A stretch of DNA of 9,502 nucleotides, from positions 1-9,502 of the forward strand of contig JAPLDC010000097.1 in NCBI GenBank assembly GCA_026391935.1, given 5' to 3'. Below the pieces are notes generated by a model. The model searched no databases. It was not told where the DNA came from and worked only from the letters and a program-made list of their open reading frames with translations. Both the position numbers and the translations under genes were made by a program. This DNA comes from Bacteroidota bacterium (GTDB lineage: Bacteria > Bacteroidota > Bacteroidia > 2-12-FULL-35-15). Position 1 is the first letter of the stretch. The number at the start of each line of letters is the position of its first letter. Below are positions 1-6,972 of this stretch, piece by piece.

Positions 1-1074
1 GTCAACATCTTCGTAATCGGAATCGGTATCACGGTAAACATCAATTTCGTAACCTGTTAATTTTCCTGCCAACTTAATATTGTGACCACCCTTACCAATT
101 GCTAATGATACTTGATCAGGTTTTAAGAATACTTCAGCGCGTTTAGTTTCTTCGTCAATTTTTACCGAAGTGATTTTAGCTGGACTTAATGCTCGTGTAA
201 TGAATAATGAAGGATTGCTTGTATAGTTGATCACATCAATATTTTCATTACGCAACTCACGAACGATACCATGAATACGTGACCCTTTCATTCCAACACA
301 AGCTCCAACAGGATCTATCCTATCATCATAGGATTCAACAGCAACTTTTGCTCTTTCACCTGGCTCGCGAACAATTTTCTTTATGGTAATTAGTCCATCA
401 AAAACTTCAGGAACTTCCAATTCAAATAAACGTTCAAGAAATGCGGGAGATGTACGAGATAAAACAATAACAGGAGAATTGTTTTTCATGTCGACACGTT
501 GAACTACGGCTTTTAATGAATCTCCTTTTTTGAAGAAATCAGAAGGAATCTGTTCTGTTTTAGGCAACAACAGTTCGTTACCGTCTTCATCCAGGATCAA
601 CAATTCTTTTTTCCATATCTGGTAAACTTCTCCGGTCATAATTTCACCCACTCTTTCTTTATATTTTTTATAAAGACTGTCTTTTTCAAGTTCCAAGATT
701 TTAGAAACCAAGTTTTGTCGAACTGCTAATACAGCACGTCTTCCAAAATCAAGAAGTTTTACAGGTGTTACTGTTTCTTCTCCAATCTCTAAACTATCAT
801 CAATTTTTTTTGCTTCTGTTAATCCAATATGTTTTGCTTCATCATAATCAAAACTGTCTTCTGCAAATTCATCGTCAACAACTTCACGGTTATGCCAAAT
901 TTCAATATCTCCACGATCGGGATTAACAATGATGTCAAAATTTTCATCAGAGCCATATTTTTTTAAAAGCATACTACGGAAGACATCTTCAATGATGCTC
1001 ATTAATGTTGCTCTATCGATGTTTTTTACTTCTTTGAATTCTGAGAACGATTCAATTAAATTAATACTTTCCAT
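1..1074 (-). CDS. nusA: Transcription termination/antitermination factor NusA (N-terminal 358 residues, cut by window edge)
   Basis: NusA binds RNA polymerase and nascent RNA and modulates pausing, intrinsic termination and antitermination in the cytoplasm. The reading frame is open from an ATG at 1072-1074 (protein begins MESINLIESFSEFK) to the left edge, so the C-terminus is missing. Domains follow the family order: an N-terminal polymerase-binding domain (about residues 1-125), an S1 domain (about 138-205, starting near VGEIMTGEVYQIW), KH1 with DPVGACVGMKGSRI at about 254-267, and KH2 with IGKGG at 326-330 followed by HNIKLAG. It lies 12 nt downstream of rimP on the same strand, the widely conserved rimP-nusA order; infB would be expected next, outside the window. 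It is probably transcribed from the rimP promoter. No visible Shine-Dalgarno sequence precedes the ATG. Identification is secure from motifs and context. Confidence 0.97.
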   Translation of the reverse strand, partial: MESINLIESFSEFKEVKNIDRATLMSIIEDVFRSMLLKKYGSDENFDIIVNPDRGDIEIWHNREVVDDEFAEDSFDYDEAKHIGLTEAKKIDDSLEIGEETVTPVKLLDFGRRAVLAVRQNLVSKILELEKDSLYKKYKERVGEIMTGEVYQIWKKELLILDEDGNELLLPKTEQIPSDFFKKGDSLKAVVQRVDMKNNSPVIVLSRTSPAFLERLFELEVPEVFDGLITIKKIVREPGERAKVAVESYDDRIDPVGACVGMKGSRIHGIVRELRNENIDVINYTSNPSLFITRALSPAKITSVKIDEETKRAEVFLKPDQVSLAIGKGGHNIKLAGKLTGYEIDVYRDTDSDYEDVD

Positions 1075-1086
1075 TGTTTTAAATAA

Positions 1087-1551
1087 TTAAAATGATATTA
1101 CAATTTTTGTTTCTTTGATTTGGTTAAATGATAAATTGATATTATTGATAATTAATTGTTTCCCTTTTTTGCCTTCAAGTTTTTCTTTTGATTTTGTTTC
1201 TAAGGTCACATCCAAGTCTGTGACTTTCAATAACTTGCCTGTAATTTTTTTTCCTTCTTTCGTTACAACATCAACTTGTTTCCCTAGATTCTTTTGATAT
1301 TGACGTACAATTTTAAAGGGTTCAATAAGCCCGGGTGACATTACATTAAGTTCAAAATCTTCCACCTCTCTGTCTAATCCTTCTTCGATATGGCGGCTCA
1401 TTGCAACACAGTCATTGATTGAAATTCCATTATCATTATCCAAAAGGACAGTAATTTTGTTTCCTGTCTTAACGGCTATATCTACAATGAAGTTAGAGCT
1501 TTCAGCAAGTTTTTGGTCAGCTAACTTTTGTATCTTATCTTTTGAAATCAT
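1087..1551 (-). CDS. rimP: Ribosome maturation factor RimP
   Basis: RimP is a cytoplasmic assembly factor for the 30S ribosomal subunit. The 154-residue product has the family's usual length and hallmarks: an N-terminal domain with a DNDNGISINDCV stretch at residues 38-49, the signature NVMSPGL at 69-75 (family consensus V-S-P-G-L), a QYQKNLGK segment in the hinge (about 84-91), and a small C-terminal SH3-like beta domain ending in ETKIVISF. Overall similarity is typical of divergent Bacteroidota RimP proteins. The start ATG at 1549-1551 is preceded by an A/T-rich stretch and no Shine-Dalgarno sequence, normal for this phylum. It is first gene of the rimP-nusA operon, with 12 nt to nusA. A promoter and a terminator-like hairpin lie in its leader (see those entries), suggesting premature termination as a control point. 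Confidence 0.95.
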   Translation of the reverse strand: MISKDKIQKLADQKLAESSNFIVDIAVKTGNKITVLLDNDNGISINDCVAMSRHIEEGLDREVEDFELNVMSPGLIEPFKIVRQYQKNLGKQVDVVTKEGKKITGKLLKVTDLDVTLETKSKEKLEGKKGKQLIINNINLSFNQIKETKIVISF

Positions 1552-1566
1552 ATTTGTTAGATGAAT

Positions 1567-1592
1567 AAAAAGAGGGGACTCGTGTCCCCTCT
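1567..1592 (-). terminator. Terminator-like hairpin in the rimP-nusA leader (candidate attenuator)
   Basis: On the minus strand, AGAGGGGAC pairs perfectly over 9 bp with GTCCCCTCT around an ACGA tetraloop (1571-1592), followed directly by a run of T. This is the form of an intrinsic terminator and works only in the minus direction, since no T-run follows on the plus strand. It lies between the predicted rimP promoter (1619-1650) and the rimP start (1551), so it would cut the operon's own transcript after about 45 nt. I see no competing antiterminator pairing in the short leader. Its structure is plain; its role as an attenuator is inference. Confidence 0.8.
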
Positions 1593-1618
1593 ACTTATTG
1601 TTCTTCTATTTATCGTTG

Positions 1619-1650
1619 CAAATATACGGCAATCTTTCTTATTTGTCAAA
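1619..1650 (-). promoter_or_regulatory. Promoter of the rimP-nusA operon
   Basis: On the minus strand there is TTTG (1647-1650), a 20-nt spacer, then TATATTTG (1619-1626). This matches the Bacteroidota primary sigma factor consensus (TTTG at -33, TAnnTTTG at -7) at near-ideal spacing. Transcription should begin around 1612-1615, giving a leader of about 60 nt that contains the 1567-1592 hairpin. Confidence 0.8.
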
Positions 1651-1778
1651 TTTATTTTAGGCAACTAATCAGTAAAAAATTACGTCTAAGTCATGTAAAA
1701 TCTATTGGTTTTTAACTACTTTTACACTATAACCTACTCGCTAAAGATTCTGCATAAATATTTTTTTAAAATAATGTT

Positions 1779-2222
1779 ATGAAAATCATACACAAACACA
1801 CAGGTAACAGCAGTGGAGAAAGCGTTCTGAGGACTTGCCTTTTCCTTTTTCTGGTTTTGCTTTTTTCAACAAAAATTTCTATCGCTAACACTTCCGATTC
1901 TGCTTCAATTGCTGGCACAGATTCTTCCGCATTGAATGGCGGACAGGCGGATATCAAGAACACTGCGAAAGTTTTTGAGGAGGCTAGAAAAATTGAAGAA
2001 GAAAATACCAGAATTAGGAATGAAAAGATTCGCAGAGACGATATTATCGAAAAAGTAATTATGGTTGTAGGATTTTCAATAGTAATTGCAATTGCATGGT
2101 TTACTACAGTCCTAGCCAGAAATCGCAAGAAAAAAGAGGATGACGCAAGAGCCATACATCATCAAAATTTGAAGAATAGGGGGCACCACCACCATGACCC
2201 TCATTACCATCCGAAAAAATAA
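1779..2222 (+). CDS. Hypothetical membrane protein with a histidine-rich C-terminal tail
   Basis: I do not recognise this 147-residue protein. Visible features in order: a polar N-terminus with two His; a hydrophobic stretch at about 19-37 (LFLFLVLLFS core) that could be a signal peptide or membrane anchor; a Ser/Ala/Gly-rich linker (38-58); a charged, probably helical segment rich in Glu, Arg and Lys (62-88); a second hydrophobic segment (about 92-113) followed by RNRKKK, which by the positive-inside rule suggests a cytoplasmic C-terminus; and a tail with HH at 127-128, HHHH at 136-139, and H142 and H144. The tail could bind metal, but that is only inference. The ATG at 1779 is the first in frame and has an A/T-rich upstream without Shine-Dalgarno. 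It is alone on the plus strand here, and its stop is 3 nt from the convergent repeat-protein gene. No good promoter match is seen in 1651-1778. Confidence 0.7.
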   Translation: MKIIHKHTGNSSGESVLRTCLFLFLVLLFSTKISIANTSDSASIAGTDSSALNGGQADIKNTAKVFEEARKIEEENTRIRNEKIRRDDIIEKVIMVVGFSIVIAIAWFTTVLARNRKKKEDDARAIHHQNLKNRGHHHHDPHYHPKK

Positions 2223-2225
2223 ATA

Positions 2226-3959
2226 TTATTTGACTTTTTCCCCTTTTTGGTAGGTTGTTTCCATCATGATATTTCCATTTTTATCATAATAGGTCCATTT
2301 ACCATTTGGTTTGCTTTCGGTTCTATAGCCCTTTTTGTCTTTTACCAATGTATAAGATGTAGTGCTTTTAAGTTTAGCATCTTCATACCATGCGCTGCAG
2401 TCTCCGCTCAATTTTCCATCTTTAAGTGTTTGCTCCATTGATTTTACTCCGGTTTCATAATAATAGGTCCACAAACCATTTGGCTTTTCATCGATGTAAT
2501 TGCCTTCACTTTCTTTAAATCCATATGGGGTCCAAGTTATCCAATGTCCTTCTTTCTTGCCCTCCTTATAAGAACCCTCTTCTTTAATTTTGCCACTGTC
2601 AAAATAATATTTCCAGGAAGCATCTTTTTGGTCATTTTTGTAATATCCTTCATAATTGGGACTTTTATTGGGGAACCACGCTTTCCAACTACCCTCCATT
2701 TTCCCTGACATGAAATTACCTTCATTTTTCATGACGCTATTTTCAAACCATGAATACCAAGTTCCATTTTCTTTCCCATTCACATAGCTGCCTTCTTCCA
2801 ATTTTTGTCCAGTTTCATACCAAGTAGTCCACAGATCAGTTTTTAAGTTTTCTTTATAATGCCCTTGTTTCCATTTTGATCCATCATTGTAAAAATAGGT
2901 CCAAAGACTGTCCATTAAATCGTTCTTATAAACTCCTTCAGACTCTTTGGAACCATTTAAATACCAATACACCCACTTGCCTGTCCGTTGATTTTCTGTA
3001 AGGGTCCCTTCAATTTGTATTTTACCTCCCTCATTATAAAATTTCCAGTATCCATTTTTTTTATCATTTTCAAAAGGGCCTTCACTTTTTACAATTCCGT
3101 TTTGGAACCAATTTGTACAGCTCCCATTTTTTTTGCCTTTCACGTAACTCACAGAAAAATCTTTTTCCCCTGTAGGAATATAGAATACCCATTCCCCATC
3201 CATTCTTCCTTCTTTATAATTTCCTTCTCCCTTCTTTTTTCCATTATCATATGCGATTGTGAATTTCCCATTTCCATTAATAATTGGTTGTTCACCATTC
3301 TCGAACCATAAGTTCATTAGCAAGACATCAGAATTTTCAAATAATAACTCTTGTTTTTGTTTGCCACTTCGAAAGTATTCTTTCCACAAGCCTGTTTCTT
3401 TTCCGTTTTTATACTGCCCTTCTTTTTGTTTGTTCCCGTCAGAGTACCAACCGATATAGGCTCCTTCGGCCATATTGTTTTTGAAAGTGCCTTCACTTTC
3501 TTTTTGCCCATTTTCATAATAATAGGTCCAAATCCCTTCTTTTTGCCCGAATTTATATTTTTCGATACTTTTTATTTTTCCGCTTTCAAACCATCCAGTC
3601 CAAGTGCTGTCGGGTTTGTCTTCTTTAAAAAAAGATTCTTGTGCTTTGTTTCCATTTATATACCAATATTTCCAAGCACCATTTTTTTTGCCTTTGATAT
3701 AATTTTCTTCTGATTTTACTTTTTTACCGGCATAATAAGAAAGAAATTTTCCATTTTCTTTTCCTTGAATAAAATTCCCTTCTTTGGCGATATCTCCATT
3801 TTCGTACCATGCAAAGAATTTCCCATCTTGCATTCCATCTTTCATATTTTGCTCACTTTTTTTCTTAGTTTGAGCAATATCCCAATATTCAGTTGTTATC
3901 TGCGCAAAAGAAGCATTTGTAAATAAGACAATAAGGAAAAGGCTAATTGTTTTTTTCAT
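2226..3959 (-). CDS. Secreted YwqK/MORN_2-type tandem repeat protein
   Basis: The 577-residue protein starts with a clear signal peptide (MKKTISLFLIVLFTNASFAQ, cleavage near residue 20) and is otherwise built of repeats with the pattern GxWxxWYxNGxKxxEGxYKxGKxx. From residue 46 I count 21 units, nearly all exactly 24 residues long, plus a shortened 17-residue unit at 214-230 and a 34-residue unit at 519-552. Residues 24-45 look like a degenerate first unit. It resembles the MORN_2/YwqK family, often labelled 'toxin-antitoxin system YwqK family antitoxin' in databases; nothing adjacent supports a toxin-antitoxin pair. Such repeats form extended beta-hairpin stacks, but the substrate or partner is unknown. 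The protein is very rich in Trp, Tyr, Lys and Gly. It lies 63 nt downstream of the OmpA-family gene on the same strand and may be co-transcribed with it; no separate promoter is convincing. Confidence 0.9.
   Translation of the reverse strand: MKKTISLFLIVLFTNASFAQITTEYWDIAQTKKKSEQNMKDGMQDGKFFAWYENGDIAKEGNFIQGKENGKFLSYYAGKKVKSEENYIKGKKNGAWKYWYINGNKAQESFFKEDKPDSTWTGWFESGKIKSIEKYKFGQKEGIWTYYYENGQKESEGTFKNNMAEGAYIGWYSDGNKQKEGQYKNGKETGLWKEYFRSGKQKQELLFENSDVLLMNLWFENGEQPIINGNGKFTIAYDNGKKKGEGNYKEGRMDGEWVFYIPTGEKDFSVSYVKGKKNGSCTNWFQNGIVKSEGPFENDKKNGYWKFYNEGGKIQIEGTLTENQRTGKWVYWYLNGSKESEGVYKNDLMDSLWTYFYNDGSKWKQGHYKENLKTDLWTTWYETGQKLEEGSYVNGKENGTWYSWFENSVMKNEGNFMSGKMEGSWKAWFPNKSPNYEGYYKNDQKDASWKYYFDSGKIKEEGSYKEGKKEGHWITWTPYGFKESEGNYIDEKPNGLWTYYYETGVKSMEQTLKDGKLSGDCSAWYEDAKLKSTTSYTLVKDKKGYRTESKPNGKWTYYDKNGNIMMETTYQKGEKVK
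2229..3824 (-). repeat. Coding tandem repeats, about 72-bp period, within the YwqK/MORN_2 gene
   Basis: These bases encode residues 46-577 of the secreted repeat protein. Nineteen of its 21 units are exactly 24 codons (72 bp). Exceptions are a 17-residue unit inserted after unit 7, a 34-residue unit 20 and a 25-residue last unit. The units keep the amino-acid pattern but differ markedly at DNA level, so they are old, diverged duplications rather than recent slippage. Confidence 0.85.
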
Positions 3960-4022
3960 TTTGTTTAAGTTGTTCTTTATTTATAAAACGCAAAAAAATT
4001 AAAATGTTACTGAAAAAAATAT

Positions 4023-4940
4023 TTATTGACTGATATAAAAAGAGCTGAAGATATCTCCGGAAGCCGTCAAACGTTTTGGATCAACGGTACTATTCTTTGT
4101 GATAATTTTAACGATGGACGTTGCACGCATAACGCTTAGGTCCCAATTATCTTTTATATCACCTTTGCCAATCATAGGCACATCATCTGTGTGTCCTTCA
4201 ATCATTACATTTATATCGGCATTTTGTTCCAATACTTTCGCAACTTTTTTTAATGCATCAACACCTTTCCCTTCAACAGTTATACTCCCGGATGCAAAAA
4301 GCAAACTTTCGTCCATTGATACATAAACCTTTCCATTCTTTTGCGTGATAGTCAATCCTTTTCCTTCGAAGCCAAGTAATGCATCGGATAGTTTTTTCTT
4401 CAATTCATTTGATGCGTCATCTTTCCTTTTTAGTATATCTTCTAATTCGGCAACGCGCGCTTCTCTTTTTTTCAATTCTGCATTTAGCGCATCTAAACTC
4501 GCCTTTTGAGCATTAAGTTGTGCTTCCAATAATTTTAGCTCGTCTTGTTTTTTTAGAAGCTGCTCTTGTGTCATTTGTAACTCGTTAGAGATCTTCTTTG
4601 TATCTGCAAGATTTCCTTCCAATAATCTGTTGTATTTATCGAGTAGTTGTTCATTAATTTGATTTAATTTATCATATTTAGAAACGAGTGTGCGGTAACT
4701 GGTTCCTAAAACAGATGTATCCTTTTTCAAACCAACAATATCTTTTGATTCGTCGGCAAGCAGTTTTTCGTTTTCTCCTAATTTCGCTTCCTCCTCAATA
4801 CTTTTCGATTTTAAGGCGGCTAATTCAGACTCACAACTTTGGCGTTTTGCTTGTTCTTCTTCTAATTTTCTTTGGGGAACGCATGAAAATATTCCGCAAG
4901 AAATGGCGAGGATAAGACTATACTTAATTGAGTTTTTCAT
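4023..4940 (-). CDS. OmpA/MotB-family peptidoglycan-binding lipoprotein with coiled coil and shortened C-terminus
   Basis: The 305-residue product begins with a lipoprotein signal (lipobox I-F-S-C, Cys20), so it is probably anchored in the outer membrane facing the periplasm. Residues about 24-190 are a long heptad-like, Glu/Lys/Leu-rich coiled coil. An OmpA_C-like domain follows from about residue 194, with GHTDD at 249-253 and LSVMRA at 268-273. D252 and R272 correspond to the Asp and Arg that hold the diaminopimelate of peptidoglycan in OmpA homologues. The domain breaks off after KRLTASG (289-295): the usual RGE...P...N..NRR..I segment, about 35 residues, is replaced by ten unrelated residues and TAA. 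Neither other forward frame restores it, and only 63 nt separate it from the next gene. It may still bind peptidoglycan but with a clipped fold. The start is supported by the lipoprotein signal. Confidence 0.9.
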   Translation of the reverse strand: MKNSIKYSLILAISCGIFSCVPQRKLEEEQAKRQSCESELAALKSKSIEEEAKLGENEKLLADESKDIVGLKKDTSVLGTSYRTLVSKYDKLNQINEQLLDKYNRLLEGNLADTKKISNELQMTQEQLLKKQDELKLLEAQLNAQKASLDALNAELKKREARVAELEDILKRKDDASNELKKKLSDALLGFEGKGLTITQKNGKVYVSMDESLLFASGSITVEGKGVDALKKVAKVLEQNADINVMIEGHTDDVPMIGKGDIKDNWDLSVMRATSIVKIITKNSTVDPKRLTASGDIFSSFYISQ

Positions 4941-4964
4941 TTTTGTAGAAATTTATATTCCGTA

Positions 4965-4972
4965 CAAAATTA
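4965..4972 (-). promoter_or_regulatory. Putative -7 box of the OmpA-family gene promoter
   Basis: The minus strand reads TAATTTTG here, a match to the Bacteroidota -7 consensus TAnnTTTG, 24 nt upstream of the ATG. The -33 element is weak (a TTAT-like sequence about 18 nt further upstream). An 8-bp inverted repeat (GATAAACA 4975-4982, TGTTTATC 5008-5015) flanks the -33 region. Expected transcript start is about 4958-4961. Confidence 0.5.
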
Positions 4973-5059
4973 TTGATAAACAGTGAAGATATAACCGCGG
5001 CTGATTTTGTTTATCCACATTTGTATTTAACAAATTTGTTAATAATTAGAAGAGGAATA

Positions 5060-5097
5060 AAAAAACGCTATTCTGAAAAATCGGAATAGCGTTTTTT
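5060..5097 (-). terminator. Strong bidirectional intrinsic terminator after the binding-protein gene
   Basis: AACGCTATTC and GAATAGCGTT pair as a long stem, extended inward by a G-T pair and two more pairs to an AAAA loop, and outward by an A-tract facing a T-tract. On the minus strand seven T residues follow the stem. It begins 18 nt after the TAA of the binding-protein gene (5115) and should end that transcript and insulate the OmpA-family gene. It would also work on the plus strand, although no plus-strand gene precedes it. Confidence 0.9.
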
Positions 5098-5114
5098 AAA
5101 GTAAATAAGATAAT

Positions 5115-6866
5115 TTATTTTTTAGCGGCAGTTTTTTCTTGTTTCGGCTCAAAATAAACACGGGTCATATCACGATATTCCATTGCATTAGCTGGAAAAT
5201 TTTTCACGTTAGGTTGAACCAAACGGTAATTTTCGTCATAGAATATTGGCATGATAGCTCCATCGTCAATCAACTGTTGGTCAGCCTGGCGGTATAGGTC
5301 AAAGCGTTTTTTATCATCTACTTCTTGCATTGCTGCAGAGAAAATAGAATCAAATCTTACACTTTTGTAACGAACAGTATTTAGATATGATCTGTCAGAT
5401 AATTTTTCAGGAACATGTTTACCATAAAGCAATGTCAAGAAGGTTTCAGGATCCGGATAATCCGCTACCCAGCCAGATCTCCAGAACAATGCTTTTCATG
5501 TTTCAACACTTTCAAGATGTTCAGCAAAAGGCATTACATTTATTTCAATATCAATATTCAAATTCTCTTTCAACATTTTTTGGATCACTTCAGCCGTCTG
5601 AATATTTCGATCACCACCACCACTGTTGATCTGTAAAGTTAATTTTGGAAAACCTTTCCCATCAGGGTAACCTGCAGTAGCCATGTACTTATGGGCCTTG
5701 TCAACATCAAATGTGTATCCTTTTAGTGCTTTGTTATCATAATCTTTAAAACAAGGAGGTACAATACCAAAATTTCCCGGTACACCTTCACCTTGCAAAG
5801 TGTAGTTCACAATTTTTTCACGATCGATAGCATAATTGAATGCTAAACGAACCTCTTTTTTGTCAAAAACATTACTTTGGTGTTGAAAGCCATAGTAAAA
5901 AGTACTCATAGCGGGAACCACTTGCATCTCAAAAGGAACATTCCCCTCTTTCGCACTGCCAAGTTCACCAAGGATATCCGGAATCATTTCAATAGGAAGG
6001 CGGAATATCATATCTAAATTCCCTCTTTTAAATTCTAATAATTCTGATTTTTTTTCTTTGATGAATGAATATTTTACGGCATCTAAATAAGGTAATTGAT
6101 TTCCAAATTCGTCAACGTTCCAATAGTTTGGATTACGTTCCAATATTACAGCTTCTCCTTCTTTTATGCTTTTTACCTGGAAAGGCCCTGTTCCAACACA
6201 TTTAACACGCATATCAATTGCGTATTTTTCAAGCGCTTCGTGAGGATAAACCCAGCATCCCGGAGTGCTCAGAATGTTAAGAAATCCGGCAAACGGGTGA
6301 ATAAGGTTAATTTGAATGGTATAATCGTCAATAGCTTTTATACCTGAAACACCCCCTGCAATAGGTTTTTTATCCAATGTTGATTGGAAATATTCATTTG
6401 CGCCAACAACACGATCTTTAAAGGTATTTCCAAATTGTTGGTTCTCCGGACTTGACGAACACAATTTTTCAAAGCAAAAAATAAAATCTTTTGCGGTCAC
6501 TTCACGTCCTTTTCCATCCGAAAAACAAGGGTCGTCATGAAATTTTACTCCTTTACGTAAATGGAATGTCCATTGACTTGCATCTGCATTTTTATCCCAT
6601 TTTTCTGCTAAACACGGTTGAACTGTCAAATCGCTCTGAGATAATTTTACTAAGCCTTCATATACTTGATTTGCGATACGATGTGAGGTAACTTCAGTAA
6701 TGTTTAAAGGGTATAGGTTGCGGAAATCTTCTACTTCGTTCATTTTAAAAACGCCACCATAAAAAACGCCACCTTTTGCTTCACGAGACTCACCAGTAGT
6801 AGTAGTTCCGCCACCGCATGATCCGAAAAACCCTGCAATTAATAATAAGTAAATTACTTTTTTCAT
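5115..6866 (-). pseudogene. Peptide ABC transporter substrate-binding lipoprotein (DppA/OppA type), interrupted by in-frame TGA
   Basis: This is a solute-binding protein of the SBP_bac_5 family, which captures di- or oligopeptides for an ABC importer. It has a lipoprotein signal (F-G-S-C, Cys17), then family landmarks: LYPLN (51-55), VYEGLVKL (69-76), FHLRKGVKFHDD (101-112), VTAKDF (123-128), GTGPFQ (225-230) and ERNPNYW (243-249). An in-frame TGA at 5496-5498 (codon 457) ends the first part (5499-6866 coding, 456 residues). The frame then continues uninterrupted to TAA at 5115 with typical C-terminal sequence (KALFWRSGW, ADYPDPETFL). Read through, it would be 583 codons, a normal family length. 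The downstream part could only restart at TTG 5487-5489. I read this as a recent nonsense mutation or sequencing error, because no other lesion is present. No permease or ATPase gene is adjacent, so it is an orphan binding protein here. Confidence 0.85.
5496..5498 (-). other. In-frame TGA within the binding-protein gene
   Basis: The codon lies between ...LESVET and KALFWRSGW, both recognisable SBP_bac_5 sequence in the same frame. Family members in my memory often carry Gly at this place, so GGA to TGA by one base change is a simple explanation. The next base is A, not the C that favours UGA readthrough. All six other stops in the window are TAA, and the roughly thirty Trp codons of the neighbouring repeat gene are TGG, so a reassigned code is not supported. 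Confidence 0.8.
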
Positions 6867-6905
6867 ATCTGTAATATTGAGAGTATATATTTTTTTTCAG
6901 AGTTA

Positions 6906-6943
6906 CAAATATATAGATATTATGCAAATTTCATATCTATATA
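6906..6943 (-). promoter_or_regulatory. Promoter of the binding-protein gene with overlapping 11-bp inverted repeat
   Basis: On the minus strand TATATTTG (6906-6913) matches the Bacteroidota -7 box, placing the transcript start near 6900 and a leader of about 35 nt before the ATG at 6866. The -33 box is not well formed: a TTTG at 6925-6928 is only 11 nt away. A perfect inverted repeat, TATATAGATAT (6910-6920) and ATATCTATATA (6933-6943), spaced by 12 nt, covers the -7 box and the -33 region. Its placement fits a repressor or activator site; that is inference, and the sequence is very AT-rich. Confidence 0.5.
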
Positions 6944-6972
6944 CCTGTTTTTTTATTTGGTTATGAGTTGCA

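Noticed and set aside
1766..2155. Minus-strand open frame opposite the small membrane protein
   Set aside because: It has low-complexity Ser/Leu/Phe composition, and the plus-strand frame has a coherent signal, helix and His-tail architecture.
2216..2232. AT-only inverted repeat (AAATAA/TTATTT) as a bidirectional terminator
   Set aside because: The stem is short and has no G-C pairs, so it is too weak to terminate.
2247..3713. Several plus-strand open frames of 60-120 codons
   Set aside because: They are antisense shadows of the Trp/Tyr/Lys-rich repeat gene; their Phe-, Ser- and Pro-rich translations are the expected complement artefact.
2229..3824. 72-bp periodicity as a CRISPR array or satellite
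   Set aside because: The units encode a continuous repeat protein, differ in DNA sequence, and have no identical repeats with unique spacers.
2226..3959. YwqK-type toxin-antitoxin system
   Set aside because: The product has a signal peptide and no adjacent gene resembles a toxin. The antitoxin label is a database name for the repeat family.
5496..5498. TGA read as tryptophan, glycine or selenocysteine
   Set aside because: Trp is TGG throughout, about thirty times in the adjacent repeat gene alone, all other genes are free of internal TGA, and no selenocysteine hairpin is apparent just after the codon. A point mutation or error is simpler.
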